In this document: positions 49,660 through 58,649 of the stretch, piece by piece
Position numbering within the stretch: the stretch's first letter is position 1
How the letters are laid out: every line of letters starts with the position of its first letter
Origin: Actinoplanes subtropicus
GTDB lineage: Bacteria; Actinomycetota; Actinomycetes; Mycobacteriales; Micromonosporaceae
Assembly (NCBI RefSeq): GCF_000721705.1
Contig: NZ_JOJL01000007.1
Span: 1-64,000 of the forward strand
Direction: 5' to 3'
Length of the DNA: 64,000 nucleotides
Made by a program: the position numbers and the translations under genes
Notes under the pieces: model-generated
The model's input: the letters and a program-made list of their open reading frames with translations, nothing else
Databases searched by the model: none
Told to the model about the DNA's origin: nothing

Positions 49660-50988
49660 TTAACGGCGGCCAAACTCCGCCTCATCGAACGGCCCCACCA
49701 CGGCCAACGACATCTGCTGGGTCAGCAATTCGGACGCGATGGCGTCCACGTCCTCGGCGGTCACCGCGTCGACCCGGCCGAGCAGTTCGTCCACGCCCAT
49801 CAGGTCGCCATAGAGCAGCTCGGACTTGGCCAGCCGGCTCATCCGCGAGCCGGAGTCCTCGAGGCCCAGCACGTACGAACCCCTGACCATGCCCTTGCCG
49901 CGGGCGATCTCCTCGGCGGTGAGGCCCTTGGTGGCCACCCGTTCGAGCTCGGCCCGGGTGATGTCCAGGACCTCCTCGACCTTGCCGGGCGCGCAGCCGG
50001 CGTAGACCCCGAACAGGCCGGCGTCGGCGTACTGGCTCGCGTACGAGTAGACCGAGTAGGCGAGTCCCCGCTTCTCCCGGATCTCCTGGAAGAGCCGGCT
50101 GGACATGCCGCCGCCGAGCACGTTGTTGAGCACGCCCAGGGCGAACCGGCGCTCGTCGAGGCGGCCGATGCCGACCCCGCCCAGCACCACGTGCGCCTGC
50201 TCGGTGTCCCGGTTGCGGACGACCGTGTGCGGCTTCTGGTGCCGGACCCGCTTCCGGGCGCGCGGACCGGCCGGGTCGGCCGCCGACGCGTCCAGCGGGG
50301 TGCCGGCCAGCGCCTTGCGGACCAGCCGGACCACCGTCGCGTGCTCGAGGTTGCCGGCCGCCGCGATCACGATGTGCGGTGCGGTGTACCGGCGGCGGTA
50401 GAAGCCGTTGATCTGGTTCCGGGTCATCGGGGTGATCGATTCCTCGGTCCCCGAGATCAGCCGCCCCAGCGGGTGGTCACCGAAGATGGCCTCGGTGAAG
50501 ATGTCGTGCACCTCGTCGCTGGGCTCGTCCTCGTGCATGGCGATCTCTTCGAGGATGACGCCCCGCTCGATCTCGACGTCGGCCGGCTCCAGCAGCGAGT
50601 CGGCCACCGCGTCGCAGAGCACGTCCACCGCCAGCGGCAGGTCCTCGTCGAGCACCCGCGCGTAGTAGCAGGTGTACTCCTTCGTGGTGAAGGCGTTGGT
50701 CTCGCCGCCGACCGCCTCGATCTCGGCCGAGATCTGCAGCGCGGTGCGCTTGTGCGTGCCCTTGAAGAGCAGGTGTTCGAGGAAGTGCGAGGCGCCGGAC
50801 ATGGCCGGCGTCTCGTCCCGGGAGCCGATGCCCACCCAGACGCCGAGCGACGCGCTGCGCGTGCTCGGGATCGACTCGGTGACGATCCGCAGGCCGCTGG
50901 GCAGCACCGTCCGTCGCGCGGTGCCCTCCAGAGCAGTGGTGACCGCGCGGGTCGGCCTGCCGGCCGACCCGCGCGAACTGGTTGTCAC
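49660..50988 (-). CDS. M16 family zinc peptidase (processing-peptidase-like)
   Basis: The 442-residue protein has the inverted zinc motif HFLEH in ASHFLEHLLFKGT with the distal Glu in EIERGVILEEIAMHED, followed by the partner-like C-terminal half (GGGMSSRLFQEIREKRGLAYSVYSY). It corresponds to mycobacterial PepR. The GTG start lies six bases after the pnp stop, so it is in the pnp transcript. Substrates are unknown. Confidence 0.92.
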   Translation of the reverse strand: MTTSSRGSAGRPTRAVTTALEGTARRTVLPSGLRIVTESIPSTRSASLGVWVGIGSRDETPAMSGASHFLEHLLFKGTHKRTALQISAEIEAVGGETNAFTTKEYTCYYARVLDEDLPLAVDVLCDAVADSLLEPADVEIERGVILEEIAMHEDEPSDEVHDIFTEAIFGDHPLGRLISGTEESITPMTRNQINGFYRRRYTAPHIVIAAAGNLEHATVVRLVRKALAGTPLDASAADPAGPRARKRVRHQKPHTVVRNRDTEQAHVVLGGVGIGRLDERRFALGVLNNVLGGGMSSRLFQEIREKRGLAYSVYSYASQYADAGLFGVYAGCAPGKVEEVLDITRAELERVATKGLTAEEIARGKGMVRGSYVLGLEDSGSRMSRLAKSELLYGDLMGVDELLGRVDAVTAEDVDAIASELLTQQMSLAVVGPFDEAEFGRR

Positions 50989-50994
50989 CGGTCG

Positions 50995-53334
50995 TTACTC
51001 GGCGCGCGGCGCGCGGTCGCCGCGCTCGCCGCCGGTGCGCTGCCGGCGTCGCCGCGGCTCGCCGCCGCCGTCGCGGTCGCCGCGGGGACCGCGGTCCTCG
51101 CGCGGACGGGACTCGCGGGCCTGACCCTCGGCCGGGGCCGGCGCCTCCTCGCCCTCGGGGCGGACCTTGTCGAGGTAGATCTTGCCGCGGGCGTCGATGT
51201 CCGCGATCGAGACCTCGACCTTGTCGCCGACGTTGAGGAAGTCCTCGACCTTCTCCACCCGCTTGCCGTCGCCCACCTTGGAGATGTGCAGCAGGCCGTC
51301 GCGGCCGGGCAGCAGCGAGATGAACGCGCCGAACGCGGCCGTCTTCACCACGGTGCCGAGGAACTTGTCGCCGGCCTTGGGCATCGTCGGGTTGGCGATC
51401 GCGTTGATCCGCTCGACCGCGGCCTCGGCCGACGGGCCGTTGGTCGCGCCGACGTAGATCGTGCCGTCGTCCTCGATCGAGATGTCGGCGCCGGTCTCGT
51501 CCTGGATCGCGTTGATCGTCTGGCCCTTGGGGCCGATCACCATGCCGATCTTGTCGACCGGGATCTTCACGGTGGTGACCCGCGGGGCGTACTCGCTCAT
51601 CTCGGCCGGAGCCTCGATCGCGGCGGCCATCACGCCGAGGATCGTCGTGCGGGCGTCGTGCGCCTGCTGCAGGGCGCCGGCCAGCACGTCCGACGGGATG
51701 CCGTCGAGCTTGGTGTCCAGCTGCAGGGCGGTGACGAACTCACTGGTGCCGGCGACCTTGAAGTCCATGTCGCCGAACGCGTCCTCGGCGCCGAGGATGT
51801 CGGTCAGCGCCACGTACTGGGTCTTGCCGTCGACCTCGTCCGAGATCAGGCCCATCGCGATGCCGGCGACCGGCGCCTTCAGCGGCACGCCGGCCTGCAG
51901 CAGCGACAGGGTCGAGGCGCAGACCGAGCCCATCGAGGTCGAGCCGTTGGAGCCCAGCGCCTCGGAGACCTGGCGGATCGCGTACGGGAACTCCTCGCGC
52001 GACGGCAGCACGGGCACCAGGGCCCGCTCGGCCAGCGCGCCGTGCCCGATCTCGCGGCGCTTCGGCGAGCCCACCCGGCCGGTCTCACCGGTCGAGTACG
52101 GCGGGAAGTTGTAGTTGTGCATGTAGCGCTTGGACTTCTCCGGCGAGAGGGTGTCCAGCGCCTGCTCCATGCGCAGCATGTTCAGCGTGGTGACGCCCAG
52201 GATCTGGGTTTCCCCCCGCTCGAACAGCGCCGAGCCGTGCACCCGCGGCAGCACGCCGACCTGGGCGCTCAGCGGGCGGATGTCGCGCGGGCCGCGGCCG
52301 TCGATGCGGATCTGCTCGCGCAGCACCCGCTGGCGCACCTCGGTCTTGGTGACCGACCGGAAGGCGGCGGAGATCTCCTTCTCCCGGCCCTCGAACCGCT
52401 CGTCGAGCAGCTCGTGCGCCTTGGCCTTGACCAGGTCGAGGGCCTCCTCGCGCTCCTGCTTGGCAGCGATCTTGAGGGCCTCGGCGGTCTCCTCGCGGAC
52501 GGCCTCGGAGACGGCGGCGTACACGTCGTCCTGGTAGTCCAGGAAGACCGGGAACTCGACGGCCGGCTTCGAGGCGATCTCGGCCAGCTCACTCTGCGCG
52601 CGGCAGAGCTCGCGGATGGCCGGCTTGGCGGCCTCGAGGCCACCGGCGACGATCTCCTCGGTCGGCGCGGCGGCGCCACCAGCGATCAGCTTGACCGCGT
52701 TCGGGGTGGCCTCGGCCTCGACCATCATGATCGCGACATCGCCGTCGGCGACGACGCGGCCGGCGACCACCATGTCGAAGGTGGCCCGCTCGAGCTCCTC
52801 GATGGTCGGGAAGGCGACCCACTGGCCGTCGATGTGGGCGACCCGGGTCGAGCCGATCGGGCCGGAGAACGGCAGGCCGGACAGCTTGGTCGACATCGAG
52901 GCGCCGTTCATGGCGACCACGTCGTACGGGTGCGCGGGGTCCAGCGCGAGGACGGTCTCGACGACCTGGACCTCGTTGCGCAGGCCCTTGGTGAACGACG
53001 GGCGCAGCGGCCGGTCGATCAGGCGGCAGGTGAGGATCGCGTCCTCGCTCGGGCGGCCCTCGCGGCGGAAGAACGAGCCGGGGATGCGGCCCGCGGCGTA
53101 CATCCGCTCCTCGACGTCCACGGTCAGCGGGAAGAAGTCGAAGTGCTCCTTCGGCGCCTTGCTGGCGGTGGTCGCGGACAGGACCACGGTCTCGCCCAGC
53201 TGGACGATGACCGAGCCGGCGGCCTGCTTCGCGAGGCGGCCGGTCGAGAAGGTCACCTCGCGGGTGCCGAAGGCACCGTTGTCGATGATGGCAGTGCGGG
53301 ACTCGGTCCCGAGAGCGTTGTTCTGCTCTGGCAT
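50995..53334 (-). CDS. pnp: Polyribonucleotide nucleotidyltransferase (PNPase)
   Basis: PNPase degrades RNA phosphorolytically from the 3' end and can add tails. The 779-residue protein has two RNase PH-like cores, the KH domain ([32 protein letters not shown]) and the S1 domain ([32 protein letters not shown]). An Arg/Gly/Glu-rich tail ([21 protein letters not shown]) ends the protein. I chose ATG 53334 because AAGGAG lies about 11 bases upstream. Bacterial PNPases are often about 700 residues; the extra length comes from the basic tail. It follows rpsO, a widespread arrangement. Confidence 0.96.
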   Translation of the reverse strand: MPEQNNALGTESRTAIIDNGAFGTREVTFSTGRLAKQAAGSVIVQLGETVVLSATTASKAPKEHFDFFPLTVDVEERMYAAGRIPGSFFRREGRPSEDAILTCRLIDRPLRPSFTKGLRNEVQVVETVLALDPAHPYDVVAMNGASMSTKLSGLPFSGPIGSTRVAHIDGQWVAFPTIEELERATFDMVVAGRVVADGDVAIMMVEAEATPNAVKLIAGGAAAPTEEIVAGGLEAAKPAIRELCRAQSELAEIASKPAVEFPVFLDYQDDVYAAVSEAVREETAEALKIAAKQEREEALDLVKAKAHELLDERFEGREKEISAAFRSVTKTEVRQRVLREQIRIDGRGPRDIRPLSAQVGVLPRVHGSALFERGETQILGVTTLNMLRMEQALDTLSPEKSKRYMHNYNFPPYSTGETGRVGSPKRREIGHGALAERALVPVLPSREEFPYAIRQVSEALGSNGSTSMGSVCASTLSLLQAGVPLKAPVAGIAMGLISDEVDGKTQYVALTDILGAEDAFGDMDFKVAGTSEFVTALQLDTKLDGIPSDVLAGALQQAHDARTTILGVMAAAIEAPAEMSEYAPRVTTVKIPVDKIGMVIGPKGQTINAIQDETGADISIEDDGTIYVGATNGPSAEAAVERINAIANPTMPKAGDKFLGTVVKTAAFGAFISLLPGRDGLLHISKVGDGKRVEKVEDFLNVGDKVEVSIADIDARGKIYLDKVRPEGEEAPAPAEGQARESRPREDRGPRGDRDGGGEPRRRRQRTGGERGDRAPRAE

Positions 53335-53490
53335 GTGTTGCGGTACTCCTTCGTCGAGGACCCGGCGGTCTGCTACGCGGTGGTTCAGGCGGCCGGTCTT
53401 CGATCGAAGTGCCCAGGAAGTCTGCCTGGGAACCACTACCGAGGACCGGTGTCTGTTGGCCTCCAACCGCGCGGGTCCGTGGGTTGTTGC

Positions 53491-53522
53491 AAGGGGGAGC
53501 CGCCCGTTGGCAGCTCCCCCTT
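53491..53522. terminator. rpsO terminator or attenuator hairpin
   Basis: AAGGGGGAGC pairs perfectly with GCTCCCCCTT around 12 bases, within which GCC/GGC can extend the stem. It begins four bases past the rpsO stop. In other bacteria the rpsO-pnp gap carries processing hairpins, so it may attenuate rather than fully stop transcription into pnp. Confidence 0.7.
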
Positions 53523-53526
53523 CAAG

Positions 53527-53796
53527 TCATCGGCGCAGGCCGAGCCGCTCGATGAGCGACCGGTAACGCTGGATGTCCTTCTTCTGCACGTAGTTGAGCA
53601 GGCGCCGGCGGCGGCCGACCAGCAGCAGCAGGCCACGCCGGCTGTGGTGGTCGTGCTTGTGCACCTTCAGGTGCTCGGTGAGGTCGGCGATCCGCTTGGT
53701 CAGCATCGCGACCTGGACCTCGGGCGACCCGGTGTCGCCGTCCTGCGCCTTGTACTCGTCGATGATCTTGGTCTTGGTCTCTTGATCGAGCGCCAT
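53527..53796 (-). CDS. rpsO: 30S ribosomal protein S15
   Basis: The 89-residue protein is textbook S15: [57 protein letters not shown] and the ERLGLRR end. S15 binds 16S rRNA early in small-subunit assembly. ATG follows TGGAGACC. It sits between ribF and pnp. Confidence 0.98.
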   Translation of the reverse strand: MALDQETKTKIIDEYKAQDGDTGSPEVQVAMLTKRIADLTEHLKVHKHDHHSRRGLLLLVGRRRRLLNYVQKKDIQRYRSLIERLGLRR

Positions 53797-53910
53797 GGTC
53801 TCCAGGATTCTGTGTTGCCGGCAAACACGGTCTTCCGCACCCGCGGCGTCGGGCAGGCACGCGGAAACCGGCCGTTGGATAGCCAACGTCGTACCAACCC
53901 TACCAGGGGG

Positions 53911-54843
53911 TCACCGGAGCAGCGCGCGGGTCTCCTCCACGTCCTGCCGGATCTGCGCGACCAGCGGTTCGATGCCGTCGTAGACCCGCTGTTCCCGCAG
54001 GTGGGCGACGAAGTCGAGGCTGACCCGCTCGCCGTACAGGTCGCCGGCGAAGTCGAGCACGTACGCCTCGACCCGGCGCTCGCGGCCGGAGAAGGTCGGG
54101 TTGGTGCCGATCGAGACGCTCGCCGGGAGCCGGCCGGCGTGCTCGCCGCCGCGGATCAGCCAGGCCGCGTAGACCCCGTCGGCCGGCACCGAGGCGTACC
54201 GGTGGACCATCAGGTTGGCGGTCGGGAAGCCGATCTCGCGCCCGCGCTGGTCACCACGGACCACCACGCCGCCGAGCCGGTGCGGCCGGCCGAGCGCCGC
54301 CGCCGCCGCGCGCACGTCCCCGGCGTCGACACAGCTGCGGATGTACGTCGAGGAGAAGACCACGCCGTCGTCCGACACCAGCGGCGCGTCCTCGACGGTG
54401 AACCCGAACGACCGCCCGAGCCGCTCGAGCAGCGCCACGTCGCCGGCCGCCTTGTGCCCGAACCGGAAGTTGTCGCCGACCACCACGACCGCCGCGTGCA
54501 GCGCCTCGACCAGCACGTCGTGCACGAACGCCTCGGCCGGCAGCCGGGAGAACGCGGGGGTGAACGGCACCACGCAGAGCGCGTCGACGCCCAGCTGCTC
54601 GACCAGCTCGGCCTTGCGGACCGGCTCGGTGAGCACCGCCGGGTGCGACCCGGGGCGGACCACCTCGGCCGGGTGCGGGTCGAAGGTCATCACCACCGAC
54701 TGCATGCCGAGGTCGTGGGCGCGCTTCACCGTGTGCCCGATGATCGCCTGGTGGCCGCGGTGCACGCCGTCGAAGACGCCGATCGTGACCACCGACCGGC
54801 CCCACCCACCGGGCACCGACTCGTAGCCGCGCCACCGCTGCAT
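53911..54843 (-). CDS. ribF: Bifunctional riboflavin kinase/FAD synthetase
   Basis: RibF phosphorylates riboflavin to FMN and adenylates it to FAD. The 310-residue protein has the nucleotidyltransferase start VTIGVFDGVHRGHQAII and the SSTYIRSCVDAGDV region. The C-terminal kinase domain has GRGR-like RGREIGFPTANL, followed by DGVYAAWL and NPTFSGRERRVEAYVLDF. I chose ATG 54843, preceded by GGCGGAGA. It diverges from the histidine kinase gene and is followed by rpsO, as in mycobacteria. Confidence 0.95.
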   Translation of the reverse strand: MQRWRGYESVPGGWGRSVVTIGVFDGVHRGHQAIIGHTVKRAHDLGMQSVVMTFDPHPAEVVRPGSHPAVLTEPVRKAELVEQLGVDALCVVPFTPAFSRLPAEAFVHDVLVEALHAAVVVVGDNFRFGHKAAGDVALLERLGRSFGFTVEDAPLVSDDGVVFSSTYIRSCVDAGDVRAAAAALGRPHRLGGVVVRGDQRGREIGFPTANLMVHRYASVPADGVYAAWLIRGGEHAGRLPASVSIGTNPTFSGRERRVEAYVLDFAGDLYGERVSLDFVAHLREQRVYDGIEPLVAQIRQDVEETRALLR

Positions 54844-54928
54844 CGTCTCCGCCCTCTCCGCGTAGGTCGCTTGTCGCCCCAGCGTATCGGTCTGTCCGTG
54901 CGGCCAAAAAGGTACGATTGAGACCGAT

Positions 54929-56806
54929 ATGCGCATCGAGTGGAGTGCTCTCGTCCTGCTCGCGGCGGAGTTCACCTTCGCGGTGCTCTTCCTTCGCGCG
55001 CTCGGCGGCTACCTACGCCGGCGCGACTCCCTGCAGGGCAACGTCACGCTCGTCTTCCTGCCCTGCACGGTGGTCTTCTGCGCCGACATCGCCCGCCGGA
55101 TCGGCGGCGACCCGCCGGCCTGGGTGACCCTCGTCTCCACCACGGTGCTGCTCGCCCAGCCCTACCTCACGGTCCGGCTGGCCGCCCGGCTCCGGCACGT
55201 GCCGCGCTGGCTGGACCGGCTGGTCTTCTGCGGATGGGTGGCGCTGGCCGTCCCGATCGTCCGGGAGCCGCGCCCGCTGGACACCACCGCGCTGATGACC
55301 ATCGTGATCGGCTTCGGCGTGAGCGAGACGATCCCGGCCGCCCTGCTCTTCGGCAAGGCCCGCACCCGGGCCGGCGCGAACCGGGCCCGCCTGATGATCG
55401 CGGCCGCCGCCACCCTCGCGTTCGCCATCTTCATCCTCCTCGTCGGCCTCGCCGGGGTCTGGCACGGCCACCCCGCGCTGCTCACCGCGAGCCGGCTGCT
55501 CGCCCTGGCCAGCGGCCTCGGCTACCTGATCACCTTCCTGCCGCCGCGCCGGCTGCGCCGGGTCTTCGCGGGCAGCGCCGCGCACCGGATCACCGAACTG
55601 CTGCTGCGCGCCCCCGTCGAGTCGTCCGCCGAGGTCTGGCAGCTGTACGCCGACCTGATGCGGGAACAGACCGGCGCCGACGCGGTCGCCGTCTTCCTGC
55701 CCCGCCCGGACGGCCAGCTCGAGCGGACCGCGTTCGCCGGCCCGCCGGTGCTCTCCCACCCCGAGCTCGACCCGGCCGACCTCACCGCGCTGGTCCGGGC
55801 CGGCCGGCCCGCCCGCCTCCGCGAAGGCGCCCCGGTGCTGGTCGCGCACTACGGCGACCGGCTCGGCGACGACTTCGTCACGCTGCTCACCCTGCCGGTG
55901 CCGCCCGACATCGAGGGCGCGGCGCTGCTGTTCAACCGGCACCGCACCCTGTTCAGCGACGACGACCTGCGCCTGCTCGCGGCCCTCGGCGGCCAGGCCG
56001 GCATCCTCGCCGACCGCCAGGAGGTGGCCGCCGCGCTGACCGCCTCGGTCGACGCGCTCACCCGGGCCAACCAGGCGAAGAGCGCGTTCCTGGCGAACAT
56101 GAGCCACGAGCTGCGCACCCCGCTCAACGCCATCATCGGGTTCAGCGACCTGATGCGCGGCGAGGAGCCGGACGGCGACCGCCGCCGGGTGCCGGCCGAA
56201 TGGGTCGAGCACATCCACACCAGCGGCCGGCACCTGCTCGGCCTGATCAACGACATCCTCGACCTGGCCAAGGTGGAGGCGGGCCGGCTCGACCTGCGCC
56301 CCGCCCCGCTGCGCATCGACACCGCGGTGGCCGAACTGCTGACCGGCCTGGCCCCGCTCTTCTCGACCAAGGACATCGAGGTCCGCACCGACCTGCCGCC
56401 GGCCACCGCGATGGCCGACCGGGTCCGCTTCCGCCAGATCGTGGAGAACCTGCTCTCCAACGCCATAAAGTTCACCGAGCCGGGCGGTTCGGTCACGGTC
56501 GAGGTCGAGCGGGCCGGCGATGACGCGTACGTGTCGGTGATCGACACCGGTGTGGGCATCGCCGAGGCCGACCAGGAGCGCGTCTTCGAGGAGTTCCAGC
56601 AGGTCGGCGACCCCGACCGGCAGCGCGCCGGCACCGGCCTCGGGCTGGCCCTCACCAAACGCCTGACCGAGGCGCACGGCGGCGAGATCACCCTGGTCTC
56701 GGTCCTCGGCAAGGGCAGTGCCTTCACCGTACGGCTGCCCGCCGCCCCGCCCGACGACCTGCCCCACACGAACCACCCGGCGGCCCGCCCGAGGGAGCAA
56801 GTATGA
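54929..56806 (+). CDS. Seven-span sensor histidine kinase with GAF domain
   Basis: The 625-residue protein has seven membrane spans in residues 5-205, a GAF-like sensor (about 230-365), the HisKA dimerisation helix with phospho-acceptor His393 in ANMSHELRTPLNAIIGF, and an ATPase with N-box ENLLSNAIKF, DTGVGI and GTGLGLAL. The membrane part resembles seven-span receptor domains. The stimulus is unknown. Its stop overlaps the receiver-only regulator start (ATGA), so they form a pair. It was probably inserted into the core block between ribF and truB. Confidence 0.93.
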   Translation: MRIEWSALVLLAAEFTFAVLFLRALGGYLRRRDSLQGNVTLVFLPCTVVFCADIARRIGGDPPAWVTLVSTTVLLAQPYLTVRLAARLRHVPRWLDRLVFCGWVALAVPIVREPRPLDTTALMTIVIGFGVSETIPAALLFGKARTRAGANRARLMIAAAATLAFAIFILLVGLAGVWHGHPALLTASRLLALASGLGYLITFLPPRRLRRVFAGSAAHRITELLLRAPVESSAEVWQLYADLMREQTGADAVAVFLPRPDGQLERTAFAGPPVLSHPELDPADLTALVRAGRPARLREGAPVLVAHYGDRLGDDFVTLLTLPVPPDIEGAALLFNRHRTLFSDDDLRLLAALGGQAGILADRQEVAAALTASVDALTRANQAKSAFLANMSHELRTPLNAIIGFSDLMRGEEPDGDRRRVPAEWVEHIHTSGRHLLGLINDILDLAKVEAGRLDLRPAPLRIDTAVAELLTGLAPLFSTKDIEVRTDLPPATAMADRVRFRQIVENLLSNAIKFTEPGGSVTVEVERAGDDAYVSVIDTGVGIAEADQERVFEEFQQVGDPDRQRAGTGLGLALTKRLTEAHGGEITLVSVLGKGSAFTVRLPAAPPDDLPHTNHPAARPREQV

Positions 56807-57180
56807 GCACGATTCTGCTGGTCGAGGACGAGGAGCTGAACCGCACCCTGGTCAAGGCGGTGCTGTCCCGCTCGGCCGAGCCGTCGGTGCGCTCGGCCGC
56901 GGTGGTCGACGCGACCAGCCTGGCGGCGGCCCGCGAGCGCCTGGCGGACGACGACATCGACCTGATCCTGCTCGACATGAACCTGCCGGACGGGAACGGG
57001 TTGACGCTCGCGCGGGAGTTGTCGTCGCGCTCTCCGCGGCCGACGGTGGTGGCGGTCACCGCCAGCGTCCTGCCCCAGGACCGGGTCGCGGCGATCGAGG
57101 CCGGCTGCGACGACTTCCTGGACAAGCCGTACGCGGCGGCGGACCTGGTGGCGGTCGTGTCCCGCCATCTGACGTCCTAA
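56803..57180 (+). CDS. Single-domain response regulator (receiver only)
   Basis: The 125-residue protein is only a CheY-like receiver: acidic pair in LLVEDEE, phospho-acceptor Asp58 in LILLDMNLPDGNG, Thr/Ser in VAVTAS and Lys108 in FLDKPY. There is no DNA-binding output domain, so it must signal by protein contact or act in a phosphorelay. It is translationally coupled to the kinase gene by an ATGA overlap. Its TAA shares bases with the stop of the convergent truB. Confidence 0.93.
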   Translation: MSTILLVEDEELNRTLVKAVLSRSAEPSVRSAAVVDATSLAAARERLADDDIDLILLDMNLPDGNGLTLARELSSRSPRPTVVAVTASVLPQDRVAAIEAGCDDFLDKPYAAADLVAVVSRHLTS

Positions 57181-58064
57181 GCGGGGGCCAGCACTATTTC
57201 CGCTCGGGCGCGGCCGGCCCGCTCCGAGACGATCGCCAGCACCTCGCCGCCCGGGTCGAAGACCGCGTAGGGGCCGGTGATGCCGACCGGGTCCAGGGTG
57301 CCGCCGTGGCTGAGCACCTTCGCCTCCTCGGGGGTGGCCGTGCGCTGCGGGAACGCCTGGCGGGCGGCCTCGGCGAGGGAGAGGCCGATCACGTCGGGGG
57401 CCCGTTCCTCGAGTTGCTCCAGCGTCACCGCCTCGGCCAGGGTCATCCTGCCGACCGCGGTTCGGCGCAGGACGGTCAGGTGGCCGCCCACGCCGAGTGT
57501 CTTGCCCAGGTCGCGGGCGATCGCCCGGATGTACGTCCCGGAGGAACAGTCCACGTCGATGTCCACGTCGATCACCGCTGGCTCGTTCACGCGCCGGATC
57601 TCTCGTACGTCCAGCTTGGTGATCGTCACCCGCCTCGGGGGTAGCTCGACGGTCTCGCCGTCTCGGACCCGCTTGTAGGCTCGCTCGCCGTTGATTTTGA
57701 TCGCGCTGACGGCGGTGGGGACCTGGTCGATCTCGCCGGTCTGGGATTCGAGTCCGGCCCGGATCGCGTCGTCCGTGATGCCGGTTACGTCGGCGGTCGC
57801 GGTGGTTTCGCCTTCGGCGTCGTCGGTGATCGTGGACTGGCCCAGGCGGATCGTGGCGGTGTAGCTCTTGCCTTCGCCGATCACGTAGGTGAGGAGGCGG
57901 GTGGCGCGGTTGACGCCGATGATGAGGACGCCGGTGGCCATCGGGTCGAGGGTGCCGCCGTGGCCGACGCGGCGGGTTTTGGCCAGGCGGCGGATTCGCG
58001 CCACTACGTCGTGCGAGGTTATTCCTGCTGGTTTGTCGACCACGATCAGACCGTCTGCGCTCAC
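57177..58064 (-). CDS. truB: tRNA pseudouridine(55) synthase
   Basis: TruB makes pseudouridine 55 in the T-loop of tRNA. The 295-residue protein has the catalytic motif GHGGTLDPMATGVL with Asp40, the KSYTATIRLGQST segment, CSSGTYIRAIARDLG and a PUA-like C-terminal part. The GTG start lies six bases after TAGGGT; the intervening G-rich bases could also serve as a ribosome-binding site. It is the first gene after a long noncoding gap that holds a giant hairpin. Confidence 0.95.
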   Translation of the reverse strand: MSADGLIVVDKPAGITSHDVVARIRRLAKTRRVGHGGTLDPMATGVLIIGVNRATRLLTYVIGEGKSYTATIRLGQSTITDDAEGETTATADVTGITDDAIRAGLESQTGEIDQVPTAVSAIKINGERAYKRVRDGETVELPPRRVTITKLDVREIRRVNEPAVIDVDIDVDCSSGTYIRAIARDLGKTLGVGGHLTVLRRTAVGRMTLAEAVTLEQLEERAPDVIGLSLAEAARQAFPQRTATPEEAKVLSHGGTLDPVGITGPYAVFDPGGEVLAIVSERAGRARAEIVLAPA

Positions 58065-58070
58065 CCGCCC

Positions 58071-58076
58071 ACCCTA
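58071..58076 (-). promoter_or_regulatory. -10 element (TAGGGT) for truB
   Basis: TAGGGT on the minus strand lies exactly six bases before the truB GTG. Confidence 0.5.
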
Positions 58077-58252
58077 GGGGGGCCACCAGCCAGTAATAAG
58101 TGTCGGGTGTCCGGTGGGGGGTGCGTCAAATCGGGTCTGTGGATAACGGGGTCGACCCGAGCACCTCGACGGACGGAGTGGAAGACCGCAGGGCTCCGCC
58201 CCGCACCCCGGCCACGCTCAGAGATCGGCCTGGCGTGTTTGTTGCGGTGGGC

Positions 58253-58375
58253 GGGTGATCTCCTCGCGACGACAACCGTAGGGAATCTGATGGTGGGTGG
58301 GAGGTCAACCAAACCCCGGTTGACCTCCCACCCACCATCAGATGGCGTTCGGCTGCCGTCGCGAGGAGATCACCC
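58253..58375. repeat. Giant inverted repeat: 58-bp arms, 7-base loop
   Basis: Left arm 58253-58310 and right arm 58318-58375 match at 52 of 58 positions: the outer 19 and inner 25 are perfect, with the differences clustered at arm positions 20-32. The loop is AAACCCC. Two of the six mismatches become G-U wobbles in RNA made from the minus strand (the MATE/truB direction) but A-C mismatches in plus-strand RNA. This suggests the structure works as minus-strand RNA. No target-site duplication is visible at the ends. Confidence 0.92.
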
Positions 58376-58649
58376 TAAATGGGTCTCATGTTCTGGCGGG
58401 CGCTCCCGGGTACTGGGAAGTGTCCCGCACGTTGGCCAGCATCCCGCGTTTTGGGAGGAGGCGTCCACTATGCGGGGTAGCGGCGCCGGACATTTCCGGA
58501 ATGGGGTAATTGTGCGCGGCGGCGAGGCACGGCTGGGGGCAAGCGTGGTGACTACGTGCCCGCTCCTCGCATTTTGTCTGCAAGATCGGCCGGGTGGGGG
58601 TGGATCGTGGAGAGGTTGTGCGCGGCGGGGCGGCGGGGCGGGGGCGGGG
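58376..58649. other. Intergenic stretch after the hairpin, nothing recognised
   Basis: Together with 58065-58252 this is the longest gene-free region of the window. A plus-strand ATG at 58471 follows GGGAGGAGG, but its 71-codon frame has poor codon bias and overlaps the MATE gene, so I do not call it. No tRNA or riboswitch shape was found. Confidence 0.5.
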
